64,000 nucleotides of DNA from Bifidobacterium gallicum DSM 20093 = LMG 11596 (GCF_000741205.1 NZ_JGYW01000001.1:62001-126000); one strand, 5' to 3'. Positions 36,334-46,170 are shown, counted from the stretch's first letter. Notes: a model not told the origin generated them from the sequence alone. Made by a program: numbers and translations.

Positions 36334-37635
36334 ATGACGAATCTTATTGAACATCCGCGCGGAGCTGAGCCCGGCAAACCCGGCGAGCGCTCGGCGTTCC
36401 GGTTTGAACAGCGCACGCGACTGTCGGATAGCGCCGACGGACTGGGGCGCGGTGGCGCACGATACGGGCGCACGGGCGTAATCCACACACCCCACGGTGA
36501 CATCCAGACGCCAGCGTTCGTGCCTGTGGCCACGCAGGCAGCGATGAAGGGCGTGCTGCCGGAAATGATGCGCGCGACGGGAGCGCAGTGCCTGCTGTCG
36601 AACGCGTTCCACCTGTATGAGCGCCCCGGACAGGACGTGCTCGACGAGGCCGGAGGACTGTCCAAATTCATGAACTGGGATGGACCAACGTTCACCGACT
36701 CGGGCGGATTCCAAGTGCTGTCGCTGGGAGCGGGGTTCAAAAAGACGCTCGCGATGGACGTGACGGGCATGAAGTCGGACGACGTGATTGCGGAAGGCAA
36801 GGAGCGCCTGGCGTTCGTGGACGAGGACGGCGTGACGTTCAAGTCGCCGCTCAACGGGTCGAAACATCGGTTCTCAGCGGAAATTTCGATGGGCATCCAG
36901 CATCAGATTGGCGCCGATATCATGTTCGCGTTCGACGAGCTGACGACGTTGATGAACACGCGCGGATACCAGGAGAAATCGATCGAACGCACGTTCCGCT
37001 GGGCCAAGCGCTGCGTGGCCGAGCACGAGAAGCTGACGCAAGAGCGGCTCGGCAAGCCATACCAAGCGTTGTATGGCGTGGTGCAGGGCGCGAATTACGA
37101 GGATTTGCGCCGGCGGGCGGCCAGTCAGATCGCCTCGCTCGATTTTGATGGCGTAGGCATTGGCGGCGCGATTGAGAAGCGCATCATTGGCAACACGTGC
37201 GCATGGATCTGCGACGAAATGCCTGAATCGCGCCCGCGCCACGTGCTCGGTATTGCGGCCGTCGACGACATTTTCGCATGCGTCGAGAACGGCGGCGACA
37301 CGTTCGACTGCGTGGCGCCGGCCCGATGCGGACGTAACGGCGCCATTTACACGCGCCGTGGGCGGTACAACGTCAAGCGCGCCGAATTCAAGCATGATTT
37401 CACGCCGCTTGAGGAAGGCTGCGACTGCTATACGTGCCAGCATTATACGAAAGCGTACGTCGACCATTTGCTGCGCGCGCGCGAACTCAACGGGTTCACG
37501 TTGGCCACGATCCATAACGAGCGGTTCTTCATCCGCCTGCTTGACGACATCCGCGCTTCGATTGATGGCGGCTACTTCGAAGAGTTCCGCGACGAGACGC
37601 TGGCCAAATACTACGAAAACGGTTCCCGCGGCTGA
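36334..37635 (+). CDS. tgt: tRNA-guanine (queuine) transglycosylase
   Basis: This 433-residue enzyme exchanges guanine 34 of GUN-anticodon tRNAs for a queuosine precursor base. FTDSGGFQVLSLG carries the general-acid Asp. YGVVQGANYEDLRRRAA and FDGVGIGGAIEKRI bind substrate. DTFDCVAPARCGRNG holds the nucleophile Asp. The zinc site is CDCYTCQHYTKAYVDHLL (three Cys, one His). An N-terminal tail of about 35 residues is extra. No preQ1 synthesis genes are seen here, so precursor salvage is possible (inference). Confidence 0.95.
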   Translation: MTNLIEHPRGAEPGKPGERSAFRFEQRTRLSDSADGLGRGGARYGRTGVIHTPHGDIQTPAFVPVATQAAMKGVLPEMMRATGAQCLLSNAFHLYERPGQDVLDEAGGLSKFMNWDGPTFTDSGGFQVLSLGAGFKKTLAMDVTGMKSDDVIAEGKERLAFVDEDGVTFKSPLNGSKHRFSAEISMGIQHQIGADIMFAFDELTTLMNTRGYQEKSIERTFRWAKRCVAEHEKLTQERLGKPYQALYGVVQGANYEDLRRRAASQIASLDFDGVGIGGAIEKRIIGNTCAWICDEMPESRPRHVLGIAAVDDIFACVENGGDTFDCVAPARCGRNGAIYTRRGRYNVKRAEFKHDFTPLEEGCDCYTCQHYTKAYVDHLLRARELNGFTLATIHNERFFIRLLDDIRASIDGGYFEEFRDETLAKYYENGSRG

Positions 37636-37865
37636 GGTCGGGACGCCGCAGGGCTAGCGAGCAAGCCGAGCTGCTGAGCAGCCGAACAGCTGAAGTCTGA
37701 GCGCGCTGCTGGTGTGGCAGGCGGCGCAGCAAGCGGCAAGCGGCGTGGCCAGTTGCCAGTAGCCAGTAGCCAGTAGCCAGACCGGCACACAAGCCGAGCT
37801 GCAATCAGCCGCGACACGCCCATATTGCAGCATACAGCTTGAGGGTGTAAGTTAGCTGATTGTCT
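37636..37865. other. Noncoding spacer with short direct repeats
   Basis: About 230 bp between tgt and tRNA-Leu. It contains several GCAAGC/AGCAGC-type repeats and, at about 37752-37778, three tandem copies of CAGTAGC. No gene is supported. Confidence 0.5.
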
Positions 37866-37951
37866 GCGAGCGTGGCGGAATGGTAGACGCGCTGTCTTCA
37901 GGTGGCAGTGAGCGTATGCTCGTGGGGGTTCAAGTCCCCCCGCTCGCACCA
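37866..37951 (+). tRNA. tRNA-Leu (anticodon CAG)
   Basis: The acceptor GCGAGCG pairs with CGCTCGC. The D-arm contains AATGGTAGAC. The anticodon stem CTGTC/GGCAG has loop TTCAGGT (anticodon CAG). The long class II variable arm is GAGC-GTAT-GCTC, and the T-arm is GGGGG-TTCAAGT-CCCCC. CCA is encoded. The class II variable arm and CAG anticodon identify Leu. Confidence 0.95.
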
Positions 37952-37953
37952 GC

Positions 37954-37986
37954 AAAACCGGATTGGATGTCCAATCCGGTTTTTTG
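37954..37986 (+). terminator. Rho-independent terminator of tRNA-Leu
   Basis: AAACCGGATTGGA and its complement with a 2-base loop are followed by TTTTTTGTTT, directly after the tRNA CCA end. A textbook intrinsic terminator. Confidence 0.93.
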
Positions 37987-38064
37987 TTTACCCCAACACC
38001 CAACGCTCCTGATCCCACTATCGCAACTCTCCCTTCCATCCCCACTCTGCCAGCCCAACTCTTC

Positions 38065-38155
38065 TCTAGAGGCCGAGAGAAGAGGAAGAGAAGAAAGAAA
38101 GAGAGAAGGAGAGAAGGAAAGGGAGGAGGAAAAGAGGAAAGAGAAGATGAATTTA
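38065..38155 (+). repeat. Polypurine (GA-rich) tract C
   Basis: About 90 bases of nearly pure A/G on the plus strand (AGAGAAGG, GGAGGAAAAG type), starting 80 bp after the tRNA-Leu terminator. Unlike tracts A and B, it has no palindromic array beside it. The rest up to 38492 (about 340 bp) shows no gene. Confidence 0.8.
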
Positions 38156-38492
38156 GGAGTGACGGCGTTGAACGGTGGTTCATGCAACGATGTTGGGGCA
38201 GACCACTCCCCAGAGGAGAGCAGGGAGTGATCCGTCGCCGAATGCGACTATGTTGCGAGGTCACGAATTGGTCGGAGAATCCCGCGGAAGTCACACGGTT
38301 GAAATACCAAAGCCTCGCTCTACGTTCATCATAGGGGCAGCGCGCAAACCCCCGTTAATGCAAACCACATAGCAACGCGTTCTGTCTCACTATGCAATCC
38401 ATTCCGGTTTGCCCACCCCTGAATATCGCGGCCATTGCAACCAGTTCACAGTCGGCAGAACGGCTGAGCAACGCACGACTCTCAGGATGTCA

Positions 38493-38918
38493 CTACAGTT
38501 GCGACCAGTTCACACCCATGGCACTGACGAGCGAGGCGAACATCGCCACCGCCACAGCACCCCATGCCCAACGCGTCACACCATTCTTCTTCTTGCGGTA
38601 TTCAAGCACAATGTTGATGCAGCCGGCCACGAATGAGATGCAGCACAGAATGAAGCCCGGCAGCGCCCACATTTTGCCGATCGAGTTGAGCACCAAACCA
38701 ACCACACCAATCACGAGCACAACCAATGTCGACTTGCTGGCCCTCGGGCGCTTGGTCGCTTGAGCTTCGGCCTCACGTTGCTCTTGCTGATACGGCAATT
38801 CGCCGCGCGATTCCATTTCGCGCAACTGCTGCGCGTGAGCGCGGCGCTGCTTGTATTCGTTGGGCGTGCTCGCATTGCTCATTCTGCCCGCATTGCCGCG
38901 ACGGTTCTTGTTGGCCAT
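38493..38918 (-). CDS. Small membrane protein, unknown function
   Basis: A 141-residue protein with a basic, Gln/Glu/Arg-rich cytoplasmic half (RRAHAQQLREMESRGELPYQ) and three predicted TM segments: STLVVLVIGVVGLVLNSIG, ALPGFILCCISFVAGCINIV and WAWGAVAVAMFASLVSAMG. No enzymatic motif is seen. ATG 38918 follows GGGATGAGG. It begins four bases after the stop of the DMT transporter gene on the same strand, so the two form a transcription unit. I do not recognise the family. Confidence 0.75.
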   Translation of the reverse strand: MANKNRRGNAGRMSNASTPNEYKQRRAHAQQLREMESRGELPYQQEQREAEAQATKRPRASKSTLVVLVIGVVGLVLNSIGKMWALPGFILCCISFVAGCINIVLEYRKKKNGVTRWAWGAVAVAMFASLVSAMGVNWSQL

Positions 38919-38922
38919 GGCC

Positions 38923-40131
38923 TCATCCCTTCTTCCGTTTGCGCTGCTTGCCATCATGCGCATCATCATGTGTATCGGCATTATCGTGACCGCCTGTTTG
39001 CATAACAACGACCATAATCAAGATCAGCGCAATGCCAAACAAATCCGTAGGCACGAACACGGTGCCCACCCACAGCACAGTCGAAATAGTAGCCACCACA
39101 GGCTCGATCGTAGACAACAACGCTGTGCGCATAGAACCGGCCCGTTCCACACCGCCCATGAACAGCCAGAACGCAAGGAACGTACCGCAGATGGCCGAAT
39201 ATGCAAGCATCCACCAGCCTTTGGCATCCAACTGCGGCATGGCGGCAATCGGATGCGCAAAAGGAATCAGCAGCAGGCCTGAGAGCATGAATGTGATGCC
39301 GTTGAACACGGTATTGCCCCAACGGTTAATCAACGAAATCGGAACAATAACCAAGCATGCGGCCGAGAACGCATCGGTCATACCCCATAACAATCCAGGC
39401 AACGGCATATGCAAGCTCGTGAAACTGCCGCCCGTGACCAGCAAAAATACACCGGTAAAAGCCAACGCAATGCCAATGATTTCTCGCGCATGCGGCCAAC
39501 GGCGTCCGTGCACACACACGTATGCCAGCACCATCAGCAAACTGACCTGCTGCAGCACAGTGGCCGTGCCACCATTCGTCCAATGCACGGAAAACAGATA
39601 GGCCACTTGTGTCAACGTTACGCATGTCAACGTGGCGATCAGGAAATGCGGGTAATCACGCGGCGTGGTCAATGCACCTTTGAGCTGCTTGGGTTCACGC
39701 AACGCCGCCACCACCAGGAACATGGCCCCGGCCAACAGTTCACGCACACAGGCCATCCATAATGGCGTGGCATGGTACGTATCAAGCAGCACTTTGGACA
39801 CCGTGCCGTTGAGACCCCACAGCGTGCCACCCACCAACGTCATCAGGCAGCCAACAAGTACACGCGACGCCCCAAATCGGCCAAACCGCTCCAGCTTCGG
39901 CGTCGCACCGGTACTCACAGCAGGCGTATGCGTCACATTCCCGGACGCCTGTGCGCGCCCGCCTTCAACAGCATCGTGCACGTCTTCCACCACGTTATGC
40001 ACGCTATCTTCCATGTCTTGTGCAAAATCTTCCACGACTTCGGCCATCGCTTCGCCCGGCGCAACCATCTGGGCTTGCGCTTGGCGCTGCTGTGATGGCA
40101 ACAATTCCGAAGACTCCGACCAGTTCGACAC
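38923..40131 (-). CDS. DMT-superfamily (EamA) transporter
   Basis: This 402-residue membrane protein has ten predicted TM helices in two EamA repeats. The first starts LVGCLMTLVGGTLWGLNGTV, with LLAGAMFLVVAALREPKQLK. The second ends ISTVLWVGTVFVPTDLFGIA. Relatives export amino acids or other metabolites (RhaT/YdcZ-type group). About 75 acidic residues precede TM1, and a His/Asp then Lys/Arg-rich tail closes it. The start is GTG 40131 with only a weak GAGG upstream. It is likely co-transcribed with the small membrane protein downstream. Confidence 0.87.
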   Translation of the reverse strand: MSNWSESSELLPSQQRQAQAQMVAPGEAMAEVVEDFAQDMEDSVHNVVEDVHDAVEGGRAQASGNVTHTPAVSTGATPKLERFGRFGASRVLVGCLMTLVGGTLWGLNGTVSKVLLDTYHATPLWMACVRELLAGAMFLVVAALREPKQLKGALTTPRDYPHFLIATLTCVTLTQVAYLFSVHWTNGGTATVLQQVSLLMVLAYVCVHGRRWPHAREIIGIALAFTGVFLLVTGGSFTSLHMPLPGLLWGMTDAFSAACLVIVPISLINRWGNTVFNGITFMLSGLLLIPFAHPIAAMPQLDAKGWWMLAYSAICGTFLAFWLFMGGVERAGSMRTALLSTIEPVVATISTVLWVGTVFVPTDLFGIALILIMVVVMQTGGHDNADTHDDAHDGKQRKRKKG

Positions 40132-40208
40132 TTCAACCTCGATTCCGCACTCTCGAGGCCGATTCTATGCCACCGCTCCAACACTCGAATGATCCCCAGA
40201 CACAACGA

Positions 40209-40237
40209 ATGCCCCCGCACAACAGTACGGGGGCATC
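40209..40237 (-). terminator. Hairpin terminator of the 453-residue gene
   Basis: ATGCCCCCG with complement CGGGGGCAT around a 10-base loop. The minus strand continues ATTCGTTGTG, a weak T-rich tail. It lies 40 bp after the stop of the unknown gene. Confidence 0.6.
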
Positions 40238-40275
40238 TCCGTTGATCTACTTCACTACGGACACTACGGCCGGGA

Positions 40276-41637
40276 TCAGCGCAGGCCGGTGGCGGCTAGG
40301 ATGAGCAGGAAACGCAGGCGCAGCACGCCAGCGGCGTAGCACAGGTCCGGTGTGGCTTCAAATGTTGTGCCGTCCGTCAACCGCTCAGGAGCCACAGCGC
40401 GCTTCATGATGCGTTCCGCGAGTTTGACGAGCCGGTTGAACGTGCTTTCCACGTCCGGCACCAGATCCACGAGTTCGGCGCATGTGGCCGTGGCGCACAT
40501 CACAGCCGACCCCAGCAACATCAGGTCGCTCTTAAGTCGCGTTACCTGTTCGCGCCCGACTTTGCCGCCAGGGCATTCCTTCATCACAATCACGTCGCGT
40601 GCCGTGTCGGCGAACTCGAACAAATGCTTGTAGGCCTTCAGCACGGTTTCGTCACGCTGGTCAGTCTGCTGCAACGTCGGATCGGTCGCCAAATCGGCCA
40701 GATAGGCAAACACAGACGGCACTGTATGGTATTCCTGAATGTATCCCAGCGGACTGCGCGTATATGAACGCAACGCCTTGAACGCATCCTTGCTGACCTC
40801 TTCGAGCGCGCCGTCGGCCGTATCGGTCGGGAAGTTCAGTTCTTCGGCGCTGACCTTGCGGATTTCGGCAAGATCGCGCGCTTTCATGCGCTGGGAACGC
40901 TCGGGCGAATTCTGCACCTTGCTCAGCGTGGTCGCTAGGAACACGTCAGGACTGTTCTTTTGATCGCCGATTTTGTCAAGCAGCGCCGCCACTTTCGAGA
41001 TTTCATCTTCATTAAACGTGGGACGTCCGGCCGCGGCGGCCGCATCGGCAGCGTCAGCAATCGTCAGGATCACCGCATACACCGACGGCGCCATGAGCTG
41101 CGCAGGCTTGCTCAGATCACCCTCAGGGAACGTCTCAAATCCCTGCTGCATTTGGTCAACCAGTTCGGTCAGCACGTGCACGGCCTGCATCACGCGCTCA
41201 TGGGTCAGCCCGTCAGCCGCCCCGTCAGCAGCCCCGTCATCTGCACCATCCGCCGCAGCACCAGCCGCCTTCCCCTCAGCGTCCGTCTCGGCATCGAGCG
41301 CTTCAAACCAATCCGCATACACGCCCGCCGCCACATACAGCGTCGTCGCATACTCCTTGACAACCTTTTCAGCTGGCATCGAATCCTTGCGTTCACGCAA
41401 GCGCGCGCACTCGTCCACAACCATCGCGAGCATGTCGTCCACGTGTCCGGCCAGGTTCTCCTTGCCCGCTTCATAACCGACGACGCGCCGCATCACACCC
41501 GCGTTGACACGATCAATATCATCTGCTTGCGCGCCGTCCAGCCCGAGCCCTTGCGCCGCGTTGTTATACAGCGTCCACGCGCGCTGCATATCGTCGTCCA
41601 TGTAGGCTTTCAACGCCTCGATCAGTTCCTCATCCAT
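40276..41637 (-). CDS. Conserved-looking protein of unknown function (453 aa)
   Basis: A soluble, almost entirely alpha-helical, acidic protein with no signal peptide or TM. It begins MDEELIEALKAYMDDDMQRA. An Ala/Gly/Asp-rich hinge (AAGAAADGADDGAADGAADG) lies near residue 130, separating two helical blocks. The C-terminal block has KECPGGKVGREQVTRLKSDL. I see no catalytic motif and do not recognise the family. Codon use and frame protection indicate a real gene. It stands alone between a terminator and the alpha/beta hydrolase gene on the same strand. Confidence 0.75.
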   Translation of the reverse strand: MDEELIEALKAYMDDDMQRAWTLYNNAAQGLGLDGAQADDIDRVNAGVMRRVVGYEAGKENLAGHVDDMLAMVVDECARLRERKDSMPAEKVVKEYATTLYVAAGVYADWFEALDAETDAEGKAAGAAADGADDGAADGAADGLTHERVMQAVHVLTELVDQMQQGFETFPEGDLSKPAQLMAPSVYAVILTIADAADAAAAAGRPTFNEDEISKVAALLDKIGDQKNSPDVFLATTLSKVQNSPERSQRMKARDLAEIRKVSAEELNFPTDTADGALEEVSKDAFKALRSYTRSPLGYIQEYHTVPSVFAYLADLATDPTLQQTDQRDETVLKAYKHLFEFADTARDVIVMKECPGGKVGREQVTRLKSDLMLLGSAVMCATATCAELVDLVPDVESTFNRLVKLAERIMKRAVAPERLTDGTTFEATPDLCYAAGVLRLRFLLILAATGLR

Positions 41638-41725
41638 GATCAGTCCTTTCTTTCATCATTGATGATTTCCGCTTGCCTTCGCTTAAGGCCACTCCACCGC
41701 GCATAGCCCCGCGTCACTATTGGCA

Positions 41726-42799
41726 TCATTCAAGCACGCTGACTTTCTCACCACTTTGCAAGAACCGCAGCATTGTCTTCAAATAAGGCGCATACACGGC
41801 ATTGGGCATCGTAAAAATCGCATGGCATGCATCGAATCGATACATCACAATGTCACCGCCGGCTTGTTTGACGCGTTTGACAAACTCGTCTTCACCTTCG
41901 TTATGCACCCACACGTCATCGGACGCCTGGAACAGCAGCACAGGCACCGATATGTGCGCGCACATGCGTTCGCGCAGCACGGCTTTGCACATGCGCAACG
42001 CTTGACGCACCCACTCGTTCGAGGCCGCGCTCGGCTGATAATGCGCGTCGCGCACGCGCATGTCCTCACACCATTGCACACGCGCATGGCTTGCTCCGGG
42101 GTGGCGCGCCCAATTGATTTGTGACGAATATTCATGCTGCCCTGGAGCCTTGGCCATGCCACGGCCCAAATCGCAATTCAATCCGCACACGGCCGAAGCC
42201 AACCAGTTCGGCGCCCCTGTTTTCGGCTTAATCATTGGCGCGGAAAGGATCGCTTTGTCAACCACATACGCATAGCGCTCAAGCATGGCCGCCGTAATGC
42301 CGCCACCCATCGAATGCGCAAAAATCGCCAGGTCCTCCCCTTCGGCGTAATGCCTGCCCACGTTGTGGCAGAACTTCGCCAAATCAGCCACCCACCGATG
42401 CCAGTCGTCAATCCAGATTGTCGTATCGCCATTCGCGTTGTCATGCGGCGAATAGCCGTGCCCGCGATGCTCCATAATGCACACCGAATAACCAGCCAGC
42501 AAAAAATACCACGCCAGTTCATCAAATTTTGCAGCGAACTCCGAAAATCCATGGGCGATCACCATGGCTCCGCGGAACGTGGGGGACGCGCCCGGCACGT
42601 CCAATTTGTCAAAGCGATGCCAGTCGTAGCACACGTAATGCAACGGCTGCTTGTTCGCCAACGCACGCAACGGCGCCCCGGAATACGTGTGGTCAGCCGG
42701 CTGCATGCCGCCTTCTTCGCGGCACGCGTTGAGCGATGGCAGCACAATCTCATCCATTTGCTCCGCATACCGCGATTCATCAAGCAACGCGATCTCCAC
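41726..42799 (-). CDS. Alpha/beta hydrolase (monoacylglycerol lipase-like)
   Basis: A 357-residue cytoplasmic serine hydrolase. GAMVIAHGFSEFAAKFDELA is the oxyanion/HG region, with YSVCIMEHRGHGYSPHDNAN after it. The nucleophile elbow is IFAHSMGGGITAAML (G-x-S-x-G as H-S-M-G-G). VLLFQASDDVWVHNEGEDEF supplies the Asp and FDACHAIFTMPN the His. This resembles the Hydrolase_4/PldB-like lysophospholipase group. GTG 42799 follows GGGAGGGAG with good spacing; the frame extends to 42817. It begins after the S9 peptidase stop on the same strand. Confidence 0.85.
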   Translation of the reverse strand: MEIALLDESRYAEQMDEIVLPSLNACREEGGMQPADHTYSGAPLRALANKQPLHYVCYDWHRFDKLDVPGASPTFRGAMVIAHGFSEFAAKFDELAWYFLLAGYSVCIMEHRGHGYSPHDNANGDTTIWIDDWHRWVADLAKFCHNVGRHYAEGEDLAIFAHSMGGGITAAMLERYAYVVDKAILSAPMIKPKTGAPNWLASAVCGLNCDLGRGMAKAPGQHEYSSQINWARHPGASHARVQWCEDMRVRDAHYQPSAASNEWVRQALRMCKAVLRERMCAHISVPVLLFQASDDVWVHNEGEDEFVKRVKQAGGDIVMYRFDACHAIFTMPNAVYAPYLKTMLRFLQSGEKVSVLE

Positions 42800-42822
42800 T
42801 GGCCAGCTCCCTCCCACTCACT

Positions 42823-45324
42823 TTACGCATTACCGCGCCGTTGCAGAAAATCACGCTGCAACGTCAACAAATTCTGCGCCACATCGGGTTCATTCGTCAT
42901 ATGTGTCACACCCACGAGCGGCAGGAACGTATGCGCTTTGCCGGCTTCCATGAGCGCCTGGCTCAACCGCAAGCTGTTCGCAATCGTCACGTTGTCGTCG
43001 GCGAAGCCGTGGATCAGCATGAGCCGTCCTTGCAAGTTCGGCGCGTCGGCAATGATCGAATTGCGCTCATACACGGCCGGGTCAAGTCCCAAGTACCGCT
43101 CCGTATAGTGCGTGTCATACAGCGTCCAATCCGTGGGCGGTGCGCCCGCACATGCTGAGATGAACACTTCAGGCGCTTCAAGTACAGCGGCCGCTGAAAT
43201 GAATCCACCATATGACCATCCGATCATCGATACGTGGCGCAAATCAGGTTCCGGCAACCGCTCGCCGCCTTCACCGCTCTCACCGTCCGCCGCAGCCGCA
43301 GCCGCAGCCCCATCCGCATCCGCCAGCGCATCCACCGCGTCCGGCAACGCCTGCACGGCCGCAATCTGGTCATCGAGCGTAACCTGCTTCATCTGTTCAT
43401 AAATCGCGCGGTCCCAGCGCGGCCCACGTCCCGTCGTGCCGCGCCCGTCAGCCGTGACGACCATGTAACCTTGGTCGGCCCACCACTGCGAATCCCAATA
43501 GTAACGCTGCGACAGCGTCACCTCCTGAAATCCCGGCCCCGCGTACGGCTTCATCAGCACCGGCAGCTGCACGGCATCAGCGTACGGGCTCGCCGCACTC
43601 GGCAGCACAATCGCCGTGTGCAGCTTGCGTTCGCCAAGCTGCACGAACCTCACGTTCGGCACGAATCCCGGCTGCGCTGCGTGGTCGGCTATGCGGTTTG
43701 ATTGTGTTGATTCCTGTGATTGCACCGTGTGCACCATTTGCACCGCAGGCGACGCCATCGTGCTACCGCTCAGCACCAAGCCGTTTCCGAGCCGCTGAGC
43801 GCTCCACACGCCCGGCTCGAGCGACACGGGCGTAATCGTGCCATCAAAACCAATCGTGACCACGTCATAACTGCGCGCATCATGGTCAGCCGCCTGCGCG
43901 CTCCAAGCCGCCGGCACATCAGCGGCAAGCTCCGGCGAGCGCTGCACGACGGCAAGTACATTGTCGTTGCTCACATCAAGCACCGTGCGCACCTGCCAGC
44001 CTTGTGGCGTGAATGGCTCCCCGTTTACGGTCAGACGGTTCGTGTCGGCATCCATGTCGTTCAACGCGCACACGAGGCGTCCATCAGGCGTGCGTGTAGG
44101 CACACCGTCGATAATGTCAAGCCACTCGTCATTGTGGTGTCGCTCAACAGCCGTGGTGGCGATTGTGGCGAAGTCGAAGTCGGCATCGGCGCTGGCCGAG
44201 GAATCATTATGAGTCCAAGTCTGCACGGGCGGAACTTGCACGTCGAGCACCACGTCGTCGTGCTGCAAGCGGTTCTGCACGAGCAACAGCGGACGGTGAC
44301 CCGCGCTCCAGCTCACGCGCGCCAAATATTCGTAAGCCTGCTCATCCCAGTGCACGCGGCGGGCGCCCAGCATGCGCGGCGAATCTTCATCCAAACGCAC
44401 GAGCAGCAGCGAAACCTTCGCGTTGTGCGTCAACGCGCGCGGATACCGGCGCACCGCAGGCTCAGCCGACGGATCGGCAGGATTGGCCATGTACCACAAC
44501 GGCTCACGCGAACTGTCGGCACGTTCCACGAGCAGTGTGCGCGAATCGGGAGCCCACCATAGGCCGGCAAAACGATGCATCTCCTCAGCGGCCGCGAACT
44601 CGGCCAAACCAACAGTGACCGTCTCACGGCGCCCGGCCGGAACGGACAACATCGCGGCTGCGTTGACGGACGCTTGCGGCTCGTCCAAAAGCACGACCAC
44701 AATTGAAGCCCCCGTTGAATACGCAACGCGCGTACCATCCGGACTGATCTGAGGGCTGAGCACAGGTGAAACCGGACCGTCTTGGCCGTCAGCGAACGCG
44801 GGCTCCACACGGCGCACGTTCAGCGCGGCCGACACGCAATGACCATCGCTGTTGTCTTGCGATTGCGCAACCTCGTCGGCGAGCGCAAACGCCTCGCCCA
44901 CGCTCGGCAACTCAGCCGCGAACAGCTGGCCGTCAATCGTGAACACCACGTGCTTGCCAGCCGTGTCAACGCTGTAAGCGACGATGCCGGTGGCGCGCTC
45001 GCGGGCGCGTTGGCGGCGGGCGAGCTCCTCGGCGGGCACTTGCTCGTCGGAGTCAACGAGCGTGGCCGGGTCGGCGATCAGCAGTTCCACGGGCTCGTGC
45101 GCGCCGGCAACGTCGATGGCGCTGAGCCACAACGATGTGGACGTGTTTTCGGGACCGTCGGAACGCAAGAACAGCATGCGCGAGCCGTCGCCGATCAGGC
45201 GGGCGGTGCGCGGGGCGCCACAACGGAAACTCATCGTGCGGGCGTTGAGCGCGGCGAAGTTGTCAATCGCGGCACGTTGGGCCGCAAGATCATCTACATC
45301 AACGGAATTCGACTGTGCTGTCAT
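42823..45324 (-). CDS. S9-family (DPP-IV-like) prolyl peptidase
   Basis: This 833-residue cytoplasmic peptidase has an N-terminal beta-propeller (about 1-560, DPPIV_N-like) and a C-terminal alpha/beta hydrolase. The nucleophile is HVSMIGWSYGGFISAA (G-W-S-Y-G-G). The Asp is in MLIHGFADDNVTIANSL, the His in LVGVTHMTNEPD. VVTADGRGTTGRGPRWDRAI is the typical DPP-IV D-x-R-G-x-x-x-R-G segment. It cleaves dipeptides after Pro or Ala from peptide N-termini (family knowledge). ATG 45324 starts MTAQSNSV; upstream lies a CACCCG/CGGGTG inverted repeat but no strong ribosome site. Confidence 0.92.
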   Translation of the reverse strand: MTAQSNSVDVDDLAAQRAAIDNFAALNARTMSFRCGAPRTARLIGDGSRMLFLRSDGPENTSTSLWLSAIDVAGAHEPVELLIADPATLVDSDEQVPAEELARRQRARERATGIVAYSVDTAGKHVVFTIDGQLFAAELPSVGEAFALADEVAQSQDNSDGHCVSAALNVRRVEPAFADGQDGPVSPVLSPQISPDGTRVAYSTGASIVVVLLDEPQASVNAAAMLSVPAGRRETVTVGLAEFAAAEEMHRFAGLWWAPDSRTLLVERADSSREPLWYMANPADPSAEPAVRRYPRALTHNAKVSLLLVRLDEDSPRMLGARRVHWDEQAYEYLARVSWSAGHRPLLLVQNRLQHDDVVLDVQVPPVQTWTHNDSSASADADFDFATIATTAVERHHNDEWLDIIDGVPTRTPDGRLVCALNDMDADTNRLTVNGEPFTPQGWQVRTVLDVSNDNVLAVVQRSPELAADVPAAWSAQAADHDARSYDVVTIGFDGTITPVSLEPGVWSAQRLGNGLVLSGSTMASPAVQMVHTVQSQESTQSNRIADHAAQPGFVPNVRFVQLGERKLHTAIVLPSAASPYADAVQLPVLMKPYAGPGFQEVTLSQRYYWDSQWWADQGYMVVTADGRGTTGRGPRWDRAIYEQMKQVTLDDQIAAVQALPDAVDALADADGAAAAAAADGESGEGGERLPEPDLRHVSMIGWSYGGFISAAAVLEAPEVFISACAGAPPTDWTLYDTHYTERYLGLDPAVYERNSIIADAPNLQGRLMLIHGFADDNVTIANSLRLSQALMEAGKAHTFLPLVGVTHMTNEPDVAQNLLTLQRDFLQRRGNA

Positions 45325-45468
45325 AAGTTTCAAGCTACACCCGGCTGCAGCCGTGAACGGCGGGTGAGGCAGGCATAACGCTCGCGATATGTGGAAATAC
45401 CGATAGGAAAGGTTGTTCGGTTCGCTCGACCGCGTAGGATGGGTAAGGATATAAGAAAGGGACTACTT

Positions 45469-46170
45469 ATGAGCGTTCTTGACCGTTTTGAAAAAAGCGT
45501 GGAAGGCGCGGTGAACGGGGTCTTCGCCAAATTCGGCAGCAAAGACCTGCAGCCCGTGGATTTGTCGAGCGCACTGGAACGTGAGATTGACAAGGAAGCG
45601 ATGCCCGTGGGCCGCGACCGCACAGTAGCGCCGAATGAATACCGTTTCAAGCTCAGCACGGCTGATTTCGACCGCATCGACCAGTGGGGCTCGGAAGCGT
45701 TGGCCAACGAACTGGCAGACAACCTCACGCAGTACGCGAAAAGCCAGCACTATGCGTTCGTCGGCCCTGTCGTCGTGATTTTTGAAGAAGACCTTGATTT
45801 GACCAAAGGCAACTTCAAACTCACGTCGGAGTCGGTGCAAGGCAACGCCGTGCCTGTGACGACGGATGCGCAGACGCAGGATTGCCCTATGCTTGAGGTC
45901 AACAACAGCCAATATCTGCTGACCAAAGACAAGACAATCATCGGCCGCGGTTCCGGCTGCGACATTGTGATCGACGATCCGGGCATCTCACGCAAGCATC
46001 TGGAAATAGACATCACCGACAACGGTGTGATCGCGCGTGATCTGGGGTCCACGAACGGCACGTATGTGGAAGGCCATCAGGTTCCGGCTGCTACGCTGCT
46101 TGATGGAAACACGATCACGATTGGTCGCACCTGCATCCTCTACTGGGCGTCCTCCCAGGACCAGGACTAA
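45469..46170 (+). CDS. fhaA: FHA-domain protein FhaA
   Basis: A 233-residue phosphothreonine-binding adaptor for the Ser/Thr kinase system. MSVLDRFEKSVEGAVNGVFA starts the DUF3662 domain (about 1-120). The C-terminal FHA domain reads IIGRGSGCDIVIDDPGISRK and GSTNGTYVEGHQVP, with the conserved G-R, S-R-K-H and N-G residues. Relatives link PknB to cell-wall synthesis, including binding of MviN in mycobacteria. ATG 45469 follows AAGAAAGGGA. First gene of the cluster running to pknB. Confidence 0.93.
   Translation: MSVLDRFEKSVEGAVNGVFAKFGSKDLQPVDLSSALEREIDKEAMPVGRDRTVAPNEYRFKLSTADFDRIDQWGSEALANELADNLTQYAKSQHYAFVGPVVVIFEEDLDLTKGNFKLTSESVQGNAVPVTTDAQTQDCPMLEVNNSQYLLTKDKTIIGRGSGCDIVIDDPGISRKHLEIDITDNGVIARDLGSTNGTYVEGHQVPAATLLDGNTITIGRTCILYWASSQDQD

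Noticed and set aside
37741-37800. Transposon end or att site near tRNA-Leu
   Set aside because: Only three tandem CAGTAGC copies are seen; no duplication of the tRNA 3' end and no integrase gene is nearby.
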